Position numbers and translations under genes: made by a program. The notes under the pieces were generated by a model. That model did not search any database. It saw only the letters and a program-made list of their open reading frames with translations, and was not told where the DNA came from. From NCBI RefSeq assembly GCF_000775285.1, contig NZ_JJML01000051.1, positions 1 through 37,904 on the forward strand: a stretch of DNA of 37,904 bases, written 5' to 3'. Source of the DNA: Neosynechococcus sphagnicola sy1 (GTDB lineage: Bacteria; Cyanobacteriota; Cyanobacteriia; Neosynechococcales; Neosynechococcaceae). Below are positions 9,413 through 18,526 of the stretch, piece by piece (positions within the stretch are counted from its first letter, which is position 1; each line of letters opens with the position of its first letter).

Positions 9413-10090
9413 ATGAACCGTGAATACTCCAGAGTTTATGAAGCATTGGTTCACCCTCGGGGACGTTTGATCGCGGCGGTCGCCATTGCTTGCTTTGTTT
9501 ATGGCGTTAGTTTTGTCATCCCGTCCTCTGAAATTCGTATTTTGCTAGCCTTTGACCTAGGAATGCTAGCCTTACTAGGGAGCATCGCCCTGATGATGAC
9601 GAATGCCGATGCCGAAGAAACTTTCCGACGACAGCAGCGCCTAGAACCAAGTCACGCAGCCACCCTGATTGCTGCCATTATCTGCTCGGCCACCAGCCTC
9701 GTCGTTGTCGCTTTGATGCTAGATAATACTCAGAAGCTGCCCGCCCTTGTGGTCAATATCCACATGGGGCTGTCCATGATTGCGATTTTTGAGGCTTGGC
9801 TGTTGGTGCATACCTTTTTCGCCCTACATTATGCCCGCATGTACTATGACGAAGTGGCGGCTGGCAAGGAAGAGTACCTCCGGGGGTTAGAGTTTCCCAA
9901 CGAAGGATTGGTGGATCACTGGGACTTTATGTACTATTCCTTCACCATTGGCATGTGCTACCAGACCTCCGATATTTCGATCACGGGAATTCACATGCGG
10001 CGGATTACCCTAATCCATTCTATTTTGTCGTTTATCTTTGTCACCGCCGTCATTGGTCTGGTGGTCAATATCGTCTCGAACATCATTTGA
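9413..10090 (+). CDS. DUF1345 family membrane protein
   Basis: Integral membrane protein of 225 residues with about five or six hydrophobic helices (near residues 19-37, 45-63, 81-101, 108-131 and 200-223). It matches the DUF1345 family, whose biochemical role is not established. The segment FMYYSFTIGMCYQTSD, between a re-entrant-looking helix and the last helix, resembles the pore loop of potassium channels in shape, but the exact GYG filter is missing (GMC instead). It lies 54 bases after uppS on the same strand, so it could be co-transcribed with the diadenylate cyclase and uppS genes. The family call is good; any channel function is inference. Confidence 0.8.
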   Translation: MNREYSRVYEALVHPRGRLIAAVAIACFVYGVSFVIPSSEIRILLAFDLGMLALLGSIALMMTNADAEETFRRQQRLEPSHAATLIAAIICSATSLVVVALMLDNTQKLPALVVNIHMGLSMIAIFEAWLLVHTFFALHYARMYYDEVAAGKEEYLRGLEFPNEGLVDHWDFMYYSFTIGMCYQTSDISITGIHMRRITLIHSILSFIFVTAVIGLVVNIVSNII

Positions 10091-10103
10091 GGGAGCGATC
10101 TGG

Positions 10104-10376
10104 CTAAGGCCCAGCAAATACAGCATCTTCGACATCTTTACGACTCAGCGAATATTTAAAGGCCCGTTGGATATCGCGTCCCTCTTCTCCGGCTTTCAGG
10201 TAGCGCACCGAGAGTTGGTCGATATCCAGCCAGATTTCTGCTTCCCAGGTGGATTGCCGCAAATGCCAACAGTGGAGTTCGTTGCGATCTTGTTCACAGC
10301 CGTGGGCTTGGAGCCATTGTTCCAAATCGGGAAGGGGATGGTTGTAGAGGGGGGTATCGTTAGAGGGCAATGCCAT
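10104..10376 (-). CDS. DUF3143 family protein
   Basis: Small soluble protein of about 90 residues matching the cyanobacterial DUF3143 family, whose function is unknown. The chosen start at 10376 gives MALPSNDTPLYNHPLP, with the family hallmark of an N-terminal LYNHPLP followed by LEQWLQAHGC. The rest contains W-ELHCWHL and the closing helix SRKDVEDAVFAGP. An in-frame start at 10403 would add nine poorly conserved residues. It follows the J-domain gene on the same strand with about 50 bases between, and this pair recurs in cyanobacteria. That suggests the two proteins act together. The gene is convergent with the DUF1345 gene, 13 bases away. Confidence 0.8.
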   Translation of the reverse strand: MALPSNDTPLYNHPLPDLEQWLQAHGCEQDRNELHCWHLRQSTWEAEIWLDIDQLSVRYLKAGEEGRDIQRAFKYSLSRKDVEDAVFAGP

Positions 10377-10426
10377 AGGAGCCATACAGCAGGGAAAGGA
10401 CAAACAGGAGCAGGGGAGGAGTTCAA

Positions 10427-11113
10427 TTAGGGTTGACTGGCAGCCCCCTCAATAGATTCGGAGGCTGTGGATGTAACCGCTGGGAAGGGGGGAAGGGGGG
10501 AAGGGGTGGTCGCCTTTTTTTGTGCGGCGGTGGATGTAGAGACTACAGCAGCCGGGAGCGGTGGACTGGGCAGGGGGGAGGGTGACTCCAAGACGGTCGC
10601 CGGTGGCAGTGGCAGGTGCTGCAACACCGTATCACCTCGGGTTAAGCCAATGGTGAAGGCCAAAATTAAGCAAGCCAAAAACGTGAGGGCCAGAATAAAC
10701 AGGGCAAAGATTTCCCCCGCTGACAGGGGACGATCCGTAGGGTCAAGATAGGCTGAGGAGGAAACCGGGCGGGTCGTACCAACGGGACGATTGAGATCTG
10801 CCGGGGCTTGAATGACCGTAAAGCGAGAATAGCCATTTTTTTGGTCATAGACCAACCGTCGTTCCGCACTGCTCAGGGTGGCATAGGCTTCGTTTAATTG
10901 CTGAAACTTAGTGGTGGCGATCGCTGAAGGCAGGATCGTGGTGTCGGGATGGTACAGCTTGCTGAGTTCCCGGTAGGAACGCCGAATTTCCTGTATTGAG
11001 GCTGAGGGAGGGAGCCCCAATAGGGTGTAATAGGTGGCATCCAGGGTGGTTGGATTGGGCACGTTCTGACTCGCTTGCCCGGACACTGCTCGTTCTTGAG
11101 TCACAGTCCACAT
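10427..11113 (-). CDS. J-domain (DnaJ-like) membrane protein
   Basis: J-domain cochaperone that should stimulate a DnaK-type Hsp70. The J domain covers residues 27-92: YYTLLGLPPSASIQEIRRSY, then the invariant HPD at 55-57 (KLYHPDTT) and FQQLNEAYATLSS. It lacks the G/F and zinc-finger regions of full DnaJ. A single hydrophobic helix (about 135-157, IFALFILALTFLACLILAFT) anchors it. The tail after it is proline- and serine-rich (SPSPLPSPPLP). This places the J domain at the cytoplasmic side of a membrane, though topology is inferred. The start at 11113 may be too early; a shorter start near the J domain is possible. It lies upstream of the DUF3143 gene in one unit. Confidence 0.85.
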   Translation of the reverse strand: MWTVTQERAVSGQASQNVPNPTTLDATYYTLLGLPPSASIQEIRRSYRELSKLYHPDTTILPSAIATTKFQQLNEAYATLSSAERRLVYDQKNGYSRFTVIQAPADLNRPVGTTRPVSSSAYLDPTDRPLSAGEIFALFILALTFLACLILAFTIGLTRGDTVLQHLPLPPATVLESPSPLPSPPLPAAVVSTSTAAQKKATTPSPLPPFPAVTSTASESIEGAASQP

Positions 11114-11161
11114 TCCCGTGTAATTGAACTTATTTTAACCACGTTCCCAGCGATTCCCACC

Positions 11162-11870
11162 CTAGAATTCAATCCCAGGTTGTGCCTTGACACCCTGCTC
11201 TCGAAACGGATGCTTCACTAGGGTCATTTCCGTCACGAGGTCAGCTCGCTCAATCAGGGGAGTGGGAGCGCCTCTTCCTGTCAGAATCACATGGGTTTCA
11301 GGGGGTTTCTGTTCCAGTCCTAACAGAATCGTCTCCACAGTCAAAAAGCCCAATTTCAGCGCCACGTTAATTTCATCCAAGAGCACAAGCTTAAAGGCTG
11401 GATCACTCAGGTAGGAAAGTCCCGCCTGCCACGCTTGTTGTGCGGCCTTGATGTCGCGATCGCGATCCTGGGTTTCCCAGGTAAACCCTTCTCCCATGGC
11501 TTGAAACACCAGTTGATCCCGCCAATGGCTAAAAATTTGCTTTTCCGCTGGTTCCCAAGCACCCTTGATAAACTGAATCACGGCAACGCGATAACCATGG
11601 CCCAGCGATCGCAGCACCATCCCCAGGGCTGCCGTGGTCTTACCCTTGCCATTGCCTGTATTCACAATGATCAACCCGTTTTTCGACAGTACGCTGGGCT
11701 AACCGTTCTGCCTGCACTTGTTGTCGCCGCTGCATCTTGCGTTGATATTGATCCGCCGTCAACGTGGCAATGGAGGGATCGAGGGTGGTGGCGATCATTT
11801 CAGATTCCGTCACGGTTTCGGGGGGAGGGGTCGAGGAGTGAGCTGCCATAGGGATTGCTGCAGGGGACAT
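11162..11870 (-). CDS. cobO: cob(I)yrinic acid a,c-diamide adenosyltransferase, frameshifted
   Basis: ATP:corrinoid adenosyltransferase (CobO/BtuR/CobA type) that attaches 5'-deoxyadenosyl to cobalt in cobalamin synthesis or salvage. The P-loop TGNGKGKTTAALG is the enzyme's hallmark, followed by VIQFIKGAWEPAE, LVLLDEINVALKLG and VILTGRGAPTPLIERADLVTEM. The first 60 residues are a low-complexity extension ending in a Gln/Arg-rich helix. The frame breaks at the T5 run 11679-11683. Removing one base joins AQRTVE to NGLIIVNTGNGKGKTT, giving about 235 residues. The start ATG at 11870 is the first in the corrected frame. It is divergent from the DUF697 gene. A B12 pathway gene needs no other local partner here. 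Confidence 0.88.
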
Positions 11871-11971
11871 CTTTTTCAGTTTGACAGGTTATCGCAGTCC
11901 AGGGGCGGATTGACCAGAGGCAGTCACGGGTAGAATGAGGTTACTTCGTTAATATAATGAAGTCCGATCTC

Positions 11972-13507
11972 ATGTGGTGGCAGGTTGTGAAAGTGCAACG
12001 ACCGATTTTAGTGGGAGGACTGGGTTTAACAGCAGCACTGTGGCTGCTAGACAGTTGGCAACATTGGGTTGGCAATATCAGTGCCCTTGGGGCGATCGCC
12101 GCTGTAGGGGCGGGGGTGTGGTGGTGGCGACAGCAAACACCTGTGGATCTGCCGGATTTAAAAGCTCAGGTTCCCCTTGACCGGACAACCGTTGAGCAAT
12201 CCCTGACTACCCTGCACGCCCTCTTAGAACAATTTGCCGCAGAGACCGCAACTGCGCCCAGGGGGGATGCGGTTGAATCCCAGCTCACCCAGCTTCAGCA
12301 ACAATCTCACCAGATGGGAAACGAGCTGGAGCGCTCTGAGTTTCGCCTGGTAATTCTGGGAGGAAAAGGAACCGGCAAAACGGCGATCGCGGATTATTTA
12401 CGCACCTCCGAGATTGCAGCGTCGCTCTTTACACTGTGCATTCAAGAACTGCCGTCACTGTTTGACTACACGACCCCCGCAGACTTAGACACAACCCAAA
12501 TCTGGCAGCAGGTCAGTCGAGCTGATCTGGTTTTGTTCACCACCACCAGCGATTTAACGGCTTCAGAATATCAGGTGATCCAACGCCTCCATGGGCAGCA
12601 ACGTACTGTTTTGGTCTTGAACAAGCAAGATCAGTACCTACCCGTAGACCGTTCCTTGATCCTGCAACAACTCCAGCAACGGCTCCGACCTCTATTGACG
12701 ACCGCAGATATTGTCCCGATCACAGCGGTGCCGGGGTTGATGAAGGTTCGGCACCATCAGCCAAACGGCTCCGTCCGCGAATGGCTAGAGCAACCGGCTC
12801 CGGAGATTCAGGTTCTGAGCGATCGCCTGCAGCAGATTCTCACTCAGGAAGGGCAGCAACTCCAGTGGGCCAGTACCTTACGGGGGGTCATGACCCTACA
12901 AGCCGAGGCTAAAGCAGGTTTGAATCAGGTACGTCGCTCCCGTGCCCTGCCCCTGATTGAGCAGTTCCAGTGGATTGCCGCCGCCACGGCCTTTGCTAAC
13001 CCGCTGCCTACTCTGGACTTACTGGCAACCGCCGCCATTACCACCCAGATGATTTTAGAGCTGGGAGCCATCTATCGGCAGCCCTTCTCCCGCGCTCAGG
13101 CCGAAGCCATCGCGAGTACCCTGGCAGGGCTGTTATTCAAACTCGGTCTCGTCGAGTTAACCACCCAAGGGATCTCCACTGTCCTTAAGAGTAATGCAGT
13201 CACCTTTGTGGCAGGAGGGCTGTTACAGGGCGTTAGCGCCGCCTATCTCACCCATCTGGCCGGACTGGGTTTGGTGGCTTATTTCCAAGAACAAGATCCC
13301 ACCCATTCTGCTACGACCCAGCCGCTGCTGCTAGAACGCCTCACCCAGTTATTACGTCAGCTCTTTCAGCAACAGCAGCAAAGTTCCCTCTGGCGATCGC
13401 TGGTGCAACAGGGAGTCAGTCGCTTGTTACCAGAGGGGAATGGAGCGATCCATCTCCCACAGACCCTGGGTGTCTCCGTACCACAACCCGAAGCTCAAGG
13501 TTCCTGA
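11972..13507 (+). CDS. P-loop GTPase-like membrane protein with DUF697 domain
   Basis: Protein of about 511 residues with two N-terminal hydrophobic helices, then a GTPase-like domain and a C-terminal DUF697 region. Counting from the ATG at 11957, the P-loop GGKGTGKTA lies at about 135-143 and the G4-like motif NKQD at about 222-225. The C-terminal part reads FANPLPTLDLLATAAITTQM and has helical hydrophobic segments, as in DUF697/YcjF-like proteins. The domain sits among membrane helices, so it probably works at the cytoplasmic face. The first ATG at 11957 overlaps a TATAAT-like sequence (11953-11958), so the second ATG at 11972 is preferred. I infer a role in membrane or envelope stress or remodelling only by family analogy; it is not established. 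Confidence 0.75.
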   Translation: MWWQVVKVQRPILVGGLGLTAALWLLDSWQHWVGNISALGAIAAVGAGVWWWRQQTPVDLPDLKAQVPLDRTTVEQSLTTLHALLEQFAAETATAPRGDAVESQLTQLQQQSHQMGNELERSEFRLVILGGKGTGKTAIADYLRTSEIAASLFTLCIQELPSLFDYTTPADLDTTQIWQQVSRADLVLFTTTSDLTASEYQVIQRLHGQQRTVLVLNKQDQYLPVDRSLILQQLQQRLRPLLTTADIVPITAVPGLMKVRHHQPNGSVREWLEQPAPEIQVLSDRLQQILTQEGQQLQWASTLRGVMTLQAEAKAGLNQVRRSRALPLIEQFQWIAAATAFANPLPTLDLLATAAITTQMILELGAIYRQPFSRAQAEAIASTLAGLLFKLGLVELTTQGISTVLKSNAVTFVAGGLLQGVSAAYLTHLAGLGLVAYFQEQDPTHSATTQPLLLERLTQLLRQLFQQQQQSSLWRSLVQQGVSRLLPEGNGAIHLPQTLGVSVPQPEAQGS

Positions 13508-13625
13508 GTGACATCCTTTTTAAGGTGGCCCAGGGTGATGGGTGGGTCGGCAACCCTAACGGCTGAGACGGGGTCATGGAAGGACATCACTTGCCTGCGC
13601 CCATCCTTTGTCGGTAGCTGCCAGC

Positions 13626-14819
13626 ATGAACCGTAACTTTTGGATTATTGCTCTAATTTCGCTGATTAACTCTCTCAGCCTCACGATTCTGATTCCCGTT
13701 ATTTATCTCTATGGCCGGCAATATGGGCTAAATGATTTCCAGACCAGTTTATTGTTCTCGGTGTACTCCATCGCTCAATTCTTTGCCACCCCTGTGATTG
13801 GGAAGCTGTCCGATCGCTTTGGCCGTAAACCCCTGCTGATGATCAGCCTTCTGGGAACCGTGGTTGCCAATCTCATTGCTGGCACCGCTGCAACGGCTGG
13901 GGTGCTCTTTTTTGCTCGGTTTCTGGATGGGATTACAGGGGGGAATGCAGCCGTGGCCCAAGCGGTAATTTCAGATGTGACCACACCGGAGAACCGCGCT
14001 CGTGGCTTTGGCATTAATGGGGCTGCCTTTGGCTTTGGGTTTGTTTTAGGGCCTGCCATGAGTTTGTTAGCACAACAGATTTCCTTGGGGGCTGCTTTTT
14101 TGGTGTCAGGCGCGATCGCCTTTGTTGCCCTGATGATTACCCTGTTCTACTTACCTGAGAGTCTGCCTGTCAAAGCAGTGGTTGTCCGCCAAAACTTGTT
14201 TGATTTAGGTCTGAAAAACTTAATCACAGGATTGACCTTTCCCAAGGTGGGGATTCTCTTGATCATCAACTTTCTGATTGGCACTACTTTCACCATCTTT
14301 ACCTATGCCTTTCAGCCCTACTTCATTCAGGTACTCCACCAAACCAATCAGTCTTTGACCCTGATGTTTCTGGTCTTTGGAGTCTTAGGGGTGCTGATGC
14401 AAACCTGGGGGATCTCAGTCCTCACGCGAAAAATCAATTTAGTGGCGATTCTATTTCTGGGTTTATTGGTGCGTGGGGCTTCATTTCTGATGATGCCAAT
14501 TTGGGCGAATGTCATCTATTTCGTTGGGGTAACGATCCTGTTTTCCCTGTTTAACTCCCTGGTGCAACCGATGATTAATGCCTTGATTTCCTTAAATGCC
14601 AGGGCTGAAGATCAAGGAACGGTGCTGGGATTGAATGCTTCCTATCTCAGTGTTTCCAATGCTATTGGCCCGATCATTGCCGGGTTGATGATTCATCAAT
14701 CCCATCCAGAAACCTATGCCTATCCCCTCTATTTGGCAGGTCTATTAACCTTGGGGGTGTTGATTTTCGCCGTTGCCATCCGCGATCGCTATCAGGTGCA
14801 GCCAGGAACTTTTGCTTAA
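13626..14819 (+). CDS. MFS transporter, TetA-like (DHA1 family)
   Basis: Twelve-helix major facilitator superfamily antiporter of about 397 residues. It has the MFS motif A (GKLSDRFGRKPLL) between helices 2 and 3 and a motif-C-like glycine-rich stretch in helix 5 (GFGFVLGPAMS). The overall pattern matches the TetA / DHA1 drug-efflux group, but the substrate is unknown. The ATG at 13626 is chosen because the product then starts MNRNFWIIALISLINSLSLT at the first helix; an upstream TTG at 13608 adds six residues. It stands alone, 119 bases after the DUF697 gene, with a 235-base spacer before the next transporter. Confidence 0.88.
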   Translation: MNRNFWIIALISLINSLSLTILIPVIYLYGRQYGLNDFQTSLLFSVYSIAQFFATPVIGKLSDRFGRKPLLMISLLGTVVANLIAGTAATAGVLFFARFLDGITGGNAAVAQAVISDVTTPENRARGFGINGAAFGFGFVLGPAMSLLAQQISLGAAFLVSGAIAFVALMITLFYLPESLPVKAVVVRQNLFDLGLKNLITGLTFPKVGILLIINFLIGTTFTIFTYAFQPYFIQVLHQTNQSLTLMFLVFGVLGVLMQTWGISVLTRKINLVAILFLGLLVRGASFLMMPIWANVIYFVGVTILFSLFNSLVQPMINALISLNARAEDQGTVLGLNASYLSVSNAIGPIIAGLMIHQSHPETYAYPLYLAGLLTLGVLIFAVAIRDRYQVQPGTFA

Positions 14820-15054
14820 TCCTAACTAAAAATAAAATTGGCTCAGAACAGGTTTGCAAAAGCATAGAGCTTCATCCCCCAACGCTTTTGAAACATCCTC
14901 TAAGATGGGTATATCTCATGGGATAACCTTTTTTCAGTCAACATCAGACTATCCTGCGGAATGCCTCTCTAAACGACTTCCAGGTGTTGCACTTTTAGTT
15001 TGAATTGGTGTTCGATTTCAGCAAAACCTCCTCCTATTTGGAGTCGTGAGATAG

Positions 15055-16485
15055 ATGAAGGATTTTCCATCTGTGGATGCGATCGCCGCTGAAATTTCTA
15101 CTGAAACCGCTTTCATCCAGGTGGGGCCGATTGTTGAACGGGTCAAACTAAAATCGCGATCACCAACTGCAAGCCTGAAGGCTTCTAAAGATGAAATCCG
15201 CACCAGCCTGAAAGCCTCAACCCTAGACGGGGTCTTCGCCACCCTGTTCTCAAATGTGACAGGGGGGGTATTGCTGACCAACTTTTTGCTAGAACTGGGG
15301 GCGAGTCCTACCGAGATCGGGGTTCTAGCATCAATTCCGATGCTGGCAAATCTGATGCAGCCAATTGGAGCATACTTCTCTGAACAAACCAACAGCCGTC
15401 ACGACTATTGCTTTTGGGTTTACAGCATTTCGCGATCGCTATGGGTTGGGTTGGCGATCGCCATTTTCCTGGTCGGCAGGAATCACGCTGCCCCCAACTT
15501 CCTAATTGAGATTACCTTGGGCGTTGCCATCTTCAGTTACTTTCTGGGGGCCCTAGGCAGTGCCCCTTGGCTGAGTTGGATGGCAGCATTAGTGCCCCGC
15601 TCTTTGCGGGGACGCTACTTTGGTTTGCGGAGTAGCGCCGCTAACTTAACCAATCTGATCTCGATGCCGTTGCTAGGATTCGTGGTGTCTAGATGGCAAG
15701 GAGGTTCGATCCAGGGCTATAGCGTTGTGCTGATTCTGGGTGTTGTGTCTGGACTAGTCAGCCTGTGTTTTCAGAATTTCATGGTGGATGTGAATCCCCA
15801 GTCGGGGCAAGAAGTATTCTCTATTCACACAATTGAAGCCGATGACTCTTTTAGCCAACCAACCAGCCAAACTCTCTTCCAGCCTATTTCACTGGCCAGC
15901 ATCTGGCAAGATTCAAACTTTCTCAAGTTCCTTGTTTATGTTAACCTGTGGACATTTTCAGTGAACCTCAGCGCCCCATTCTTCAATGTCTATTTGCTCA
16001 ATGACTTGGCTTTAGATATTAGCCAAGTCACACTTTATAACAGCTTGTCAGCTGGGGCAAACCTACTGCTGTTGATGTTTTGGGGAAAGCTGGCAGATCG
16101 GATTGGCAACCGTCCGATTTTGATTGGCGTGGGGATTGTGTTTGCTATCTTCCCGATTTTTTGGCTCATGACTGGCACCAATCCATTATCTACCTGGGTA
16201 TGGCTACCACTGCTGCACCTGATTGCCGGAGCAACAGCAGCGGCAATCGACCTTTGTTCTAACAACTTTCAGATGGGAATCGCCCCCCATCATAACCAGT
16301 CCACTTACTTTGGCATCGCAGCAGCCTTTGCTGGCATCAGTGGCGCACTGGGAACCACGGCTGGAGGCTTTTTTGCTCAGTTAGGCTATGGCGGCTTGCT
16401 GGGACTGTTCGCTTTCTCCAGCGTACTGCGGCTCGGAGCCTTGTTACCTCTGATTTTTGTACAGGAGCGGCAATTACCGGAGTGA
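15055..16485 (+). CDS. MFS transporter with N-terminal cytoplasmic extension
   Basis: Second and unrelated major facilitator-type transporter of 476 residues. A hydrophilic N-terminal stretch of about 55 residues (from MKDFPSVDAIAAEISTETAF) precedes the first helix, TLFSNVTGGVLLTNFLLELG. Helices 2-12 follow, including a motif-A-like loop in the second half (WGKLADRIGNRPIL) and closing helices ending FVQERQLPE. A region GSAPWLSWMAALVPRSLRGR resembles the signature of MFS proteins in the 'UMF' groups of cyanobacteria. The substrate cannot be told. It is the downstream partner of no obvious operon and is followed by the largest gene-free stretch of the window. Confidence 0.8.
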   Translation: MKDFPSVDAIAAEISTETAFIQVGPIVERVKLKSRSPTASLKASKDEIRTSLKASTLDGVFATLFSNVTGGVLLTNFLLELGASPTEIGVLASIPMLANLMQPIGAYFSEQTNSRHDYCFWVYSISRSLWVGLAIAIFLVGRNHAAPNFLIEITLGVAIFSYFLGALGSAPWLSWMAALVPRSLRGRYFGLRSSAANLTNLISMPLLGFVVSRWQGGSIQGYSVVLILGVVSGLVSLCFQNFMVDVNPQSGQEVFSIHTIEADDSFSQPTSQTLFQPISLASIWQDSNFLKFLVYVNLWTFSVNLSAPFFNVYLLNDLALDISQVTLYNSLSAGANLLLLMFWGKLADRIGNRPILIGVGIVFAIFPIFWLMTGTNPLSTWVWLPLLHLIAGATAAAIDLCSNNFQMGIAPHHNQSTYFGIAAAFAGISGALGTTAGGFFAQLGYGGLLGLFAFSSVLRLGALLPLIFVQERQLPE

Positions 16486-17029
16486 GAATGGGTGTAGATG
16501 TTTCTGGACTCCCCTCAACCCCCACGGGACTCGGCGCTCCTTGAGGTTGAAAGCTGCTCATATAGCCATCGCCATAAACCTTTGTGCGATGGAGTGTCAG
16601 GCAGTCGCTCAGAATCAGTGCTTGACAGTCTGCTCATATCCTCAGTTGGCTGACTGGCGCTATCATTTGCCTGTAAAACACTATAAGTTGATCGGAATAC
16701 CGTACTAGACTCAATCTGTCATTGCGGAGCTGGCAATACATGGCTATTGCTCCCAAAATTCACTCAGGAGATCAGGCAGGATTTTCTTGATGCTCCTTAC
16801 CCAACTCAGCGATCGCAGTTCTGGTCTCCGATTGAGAAATTATATTACAGTGCACCTACCGATTTCTGGGGGATTAACCCATTAACTAGAGTAGACGGAT
16901 GGCCGTGACCTTTTCAGATCCATCAATTTATAAGCGATATCGCCTGCGAGAACACGCCGACCCCTCTTTTCATGGGCATCTTTAGGTGATAAAGTACAGT
17001 ATCTCGATCGGTTTTAAGTAATTTATACA
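16486..17029. other. 544-base gap; possible 73-codon remnant
   Basis: No confident gene. On the plus strand there is one uninterrupted frame from 16687 to 16908 (73 codons between stops). It has a protein-like composition rich in aromatic residues (for example SQFWSPIEKLYYSAPTDFWG), but no ATG or GTG and no ribosome binding site, so it may be a decayed gene end. The last 60 bases before the sulfate-binding protein gene are AT-rich and probably hold its promoter. A cyanobacterial sulfur-regulator (CysR) site could be there but is not visible to me. Confidence 0.4.
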
Positions 17030-18163
17030 ATGGAGAACATTTGCACCATGGTTGATCGCCTCGTCAAGAATCTGTTCCCAAGGATAACCACTCAGAAATC
17101 TGCCTCCTCAAAATCCCTGGCAGGCCCGGTGAAGCTACCCCGTCGGCGGGCATTGACCCTCCTGAGTCTGTTTGTGGCATCCGGCATCGGTTTAGGTTGG
17201 CTGACACAGGCACAACCGGCAAATCCACAGAACAAGGATGTGGAATTGACACTGGTTACCTATGCTGTGACCAAAGCTGCTTACGAGAAAATCATTCCTC
17301 TCTTTGCAGCCAAATGGAAGCGAGAAACAGGACAAACCATTCGGTTTAAGCAGAGCTATGGGGGATCAGGTTCCCAAACACGGGCAGTCATTGACGGCTT
17401 GCAAGCGGATATTGTGCAACTAGCCCTTGCTGGGGATACTAATAAGATTCAGAAAGCTGGCTTGATCAATCCAGGTTGGGAAAAGGAAGTTCCCAACAAT
17501 GGCACTGTGACCAAGTCTGTAATCGCCCTTGTGGTGCGGCCCGGCAACCCGAAAAAGATTAAGGACTGGGGGGATCTCACTAAAAACGGCATTCGTGTGA
17601 TTACGGCCAATCCCAAAACCTCTGGCGGGGCTCGCTGGAACTTTTTAGGGTTGTGGGGTTCGGTGAGCGAAACCGGCGGGAATGAAGCCAAGGCACGGCA
17701 GTATGTAACTCAGGTTTACAAAAATGTACCCATCCTCCCCAAAGATGCCCGGGAAGCATCGGATATTTTCTTCAAGCAAGACCAGGGTGATGTGTTGTTG
17801 AACTACGAGAATGAAGTTATCTTGGCGAGACTGAACGGAGAAGTTCAGCCCTATGTCCTACCCTCTGTGAACATTTCGATTGATGCGCCGGTAGCTGTGG
17901 TGGATAAGAATGTGGACAAGCACGGCACCCGCAAGCCATCAGAGGCGTTTGTGAAATTTTTATTCACCCCAGAAGCCCAACGAGAATTTGCTAAATCAGG
18001 TTTCCGTCCTGTCAATGCAACCGTTGCCAAAGAGTTCTCTAGTAAGTACCCCAAAATCAGCAAGCTCTACACGGTAAAAGACTTTGGCGGCTGGGATGCC
18101 GTTCAACAAAAGTTTTTTGCGGATGGGGCCATTTTTGATCAAATTCAAAAAGAGAAACGGTAG
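17030..18163 (+). CDS. sbpA: sulfate ABC transporter substrate-binding protein
   Basis: Periplasmic sulfate-binding protein of the Sbp/CysP family that delivers sulfate (or thiosulfate) to the CysTWA importer. The N-terminus has a basic region with consecutive Arg (PRRRALTLLSLF) and a hydrophobic core ending near QAQPANPQ, a secretory signal that could use the Tat route. Family motifs are LVTYAVTKAAYE, QSYGGSGSQTRAVIDGLQAD, NPKTSGGARWNFLGLWG, and DAPVAVVDKNVDKHGT. The 377-residue length is normal. Start at 17030; an in-frame ATG at 17048 is the alternative. The permease and ATPase genes are not adjacent, so the transporter is either scattered or this is an additional binding protein. Confidence 0.92.
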   Translation: MENICTMVDRLVKNLFPRITTQKSASSKSLAGPVKLPRRRALTLLSLFVASGIGLGWLTQAQPANPQNKDVELTLVTYAVTKAAYEKIIPLFAAKWKRETGQTIRFKQSYGGSGSQTRAVIDGLQADIVQLALAGDTNKIQKAGLINPGWEKEVPNNGTVTKSVIALVVRPGNPKKIKDWGDLTKNGIRVITANPKTSGGARWNFLGLWGSVSETGGNEAKARQYVTQVYKNVPILPKDAREASDIFFKQDQGDVLLNYENEVILARLNGEVQPYVLPSVNISIDAPVAVVDKNVDKHGTRKPSEAFVKFLFTPEAQREFAKSGFRPVNATVAKEFSSKYPKISKLYTVKDFGGWDAVQQKFFADGAIFDQIQKEKR

Positions 18164-18526
18164 GACGGTGTGCTCAGGAGTGGGGGGGCTGTCATTGGTT
18201 GGGAGGTCATGTGAGACACAATTGCAACCGTTCACCCAGATTCTAAGGAGAGAGGGGATCTGAAAAAGTCATCGCTCCCACGCTGATCAAAGCCCCAAAA
18301 GCTGATGATGGCGCTGCATGGCGATCCTGAGAGGGGATATTCTTAACCGCAAAAGGATAGGTTCCCGATCGGCGCTGATGGATGATGGTGATGCTGCTGG
18401 TTACAGGTTTTCATACTGGTGGTCAATCCCAAACTGTTTATGTTTGAATGGATGAAAAGTGTGGTGCTACGGTCTATGATTTCCGACCACTTTGTCGGAA
18501 TTGAATCAAGCCTTGAGGAACTTGTC
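18164..18526. other. gene-free spacer with short hairpin
   Basis: The 363 bases between the sulfate-binding protein gene and the lipoprotein gene show no coding signal. Just before the lipoprotein start there is a perfect 7-base inverted repeat, TTCCGAC (6-base loop) GTCGGAA, at 18481-18500. This could be an operator or an mRNA hairpin at the leader. A ribosome-binding-like GAGG sits at about 18515-18518. Confidence 0.45.
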
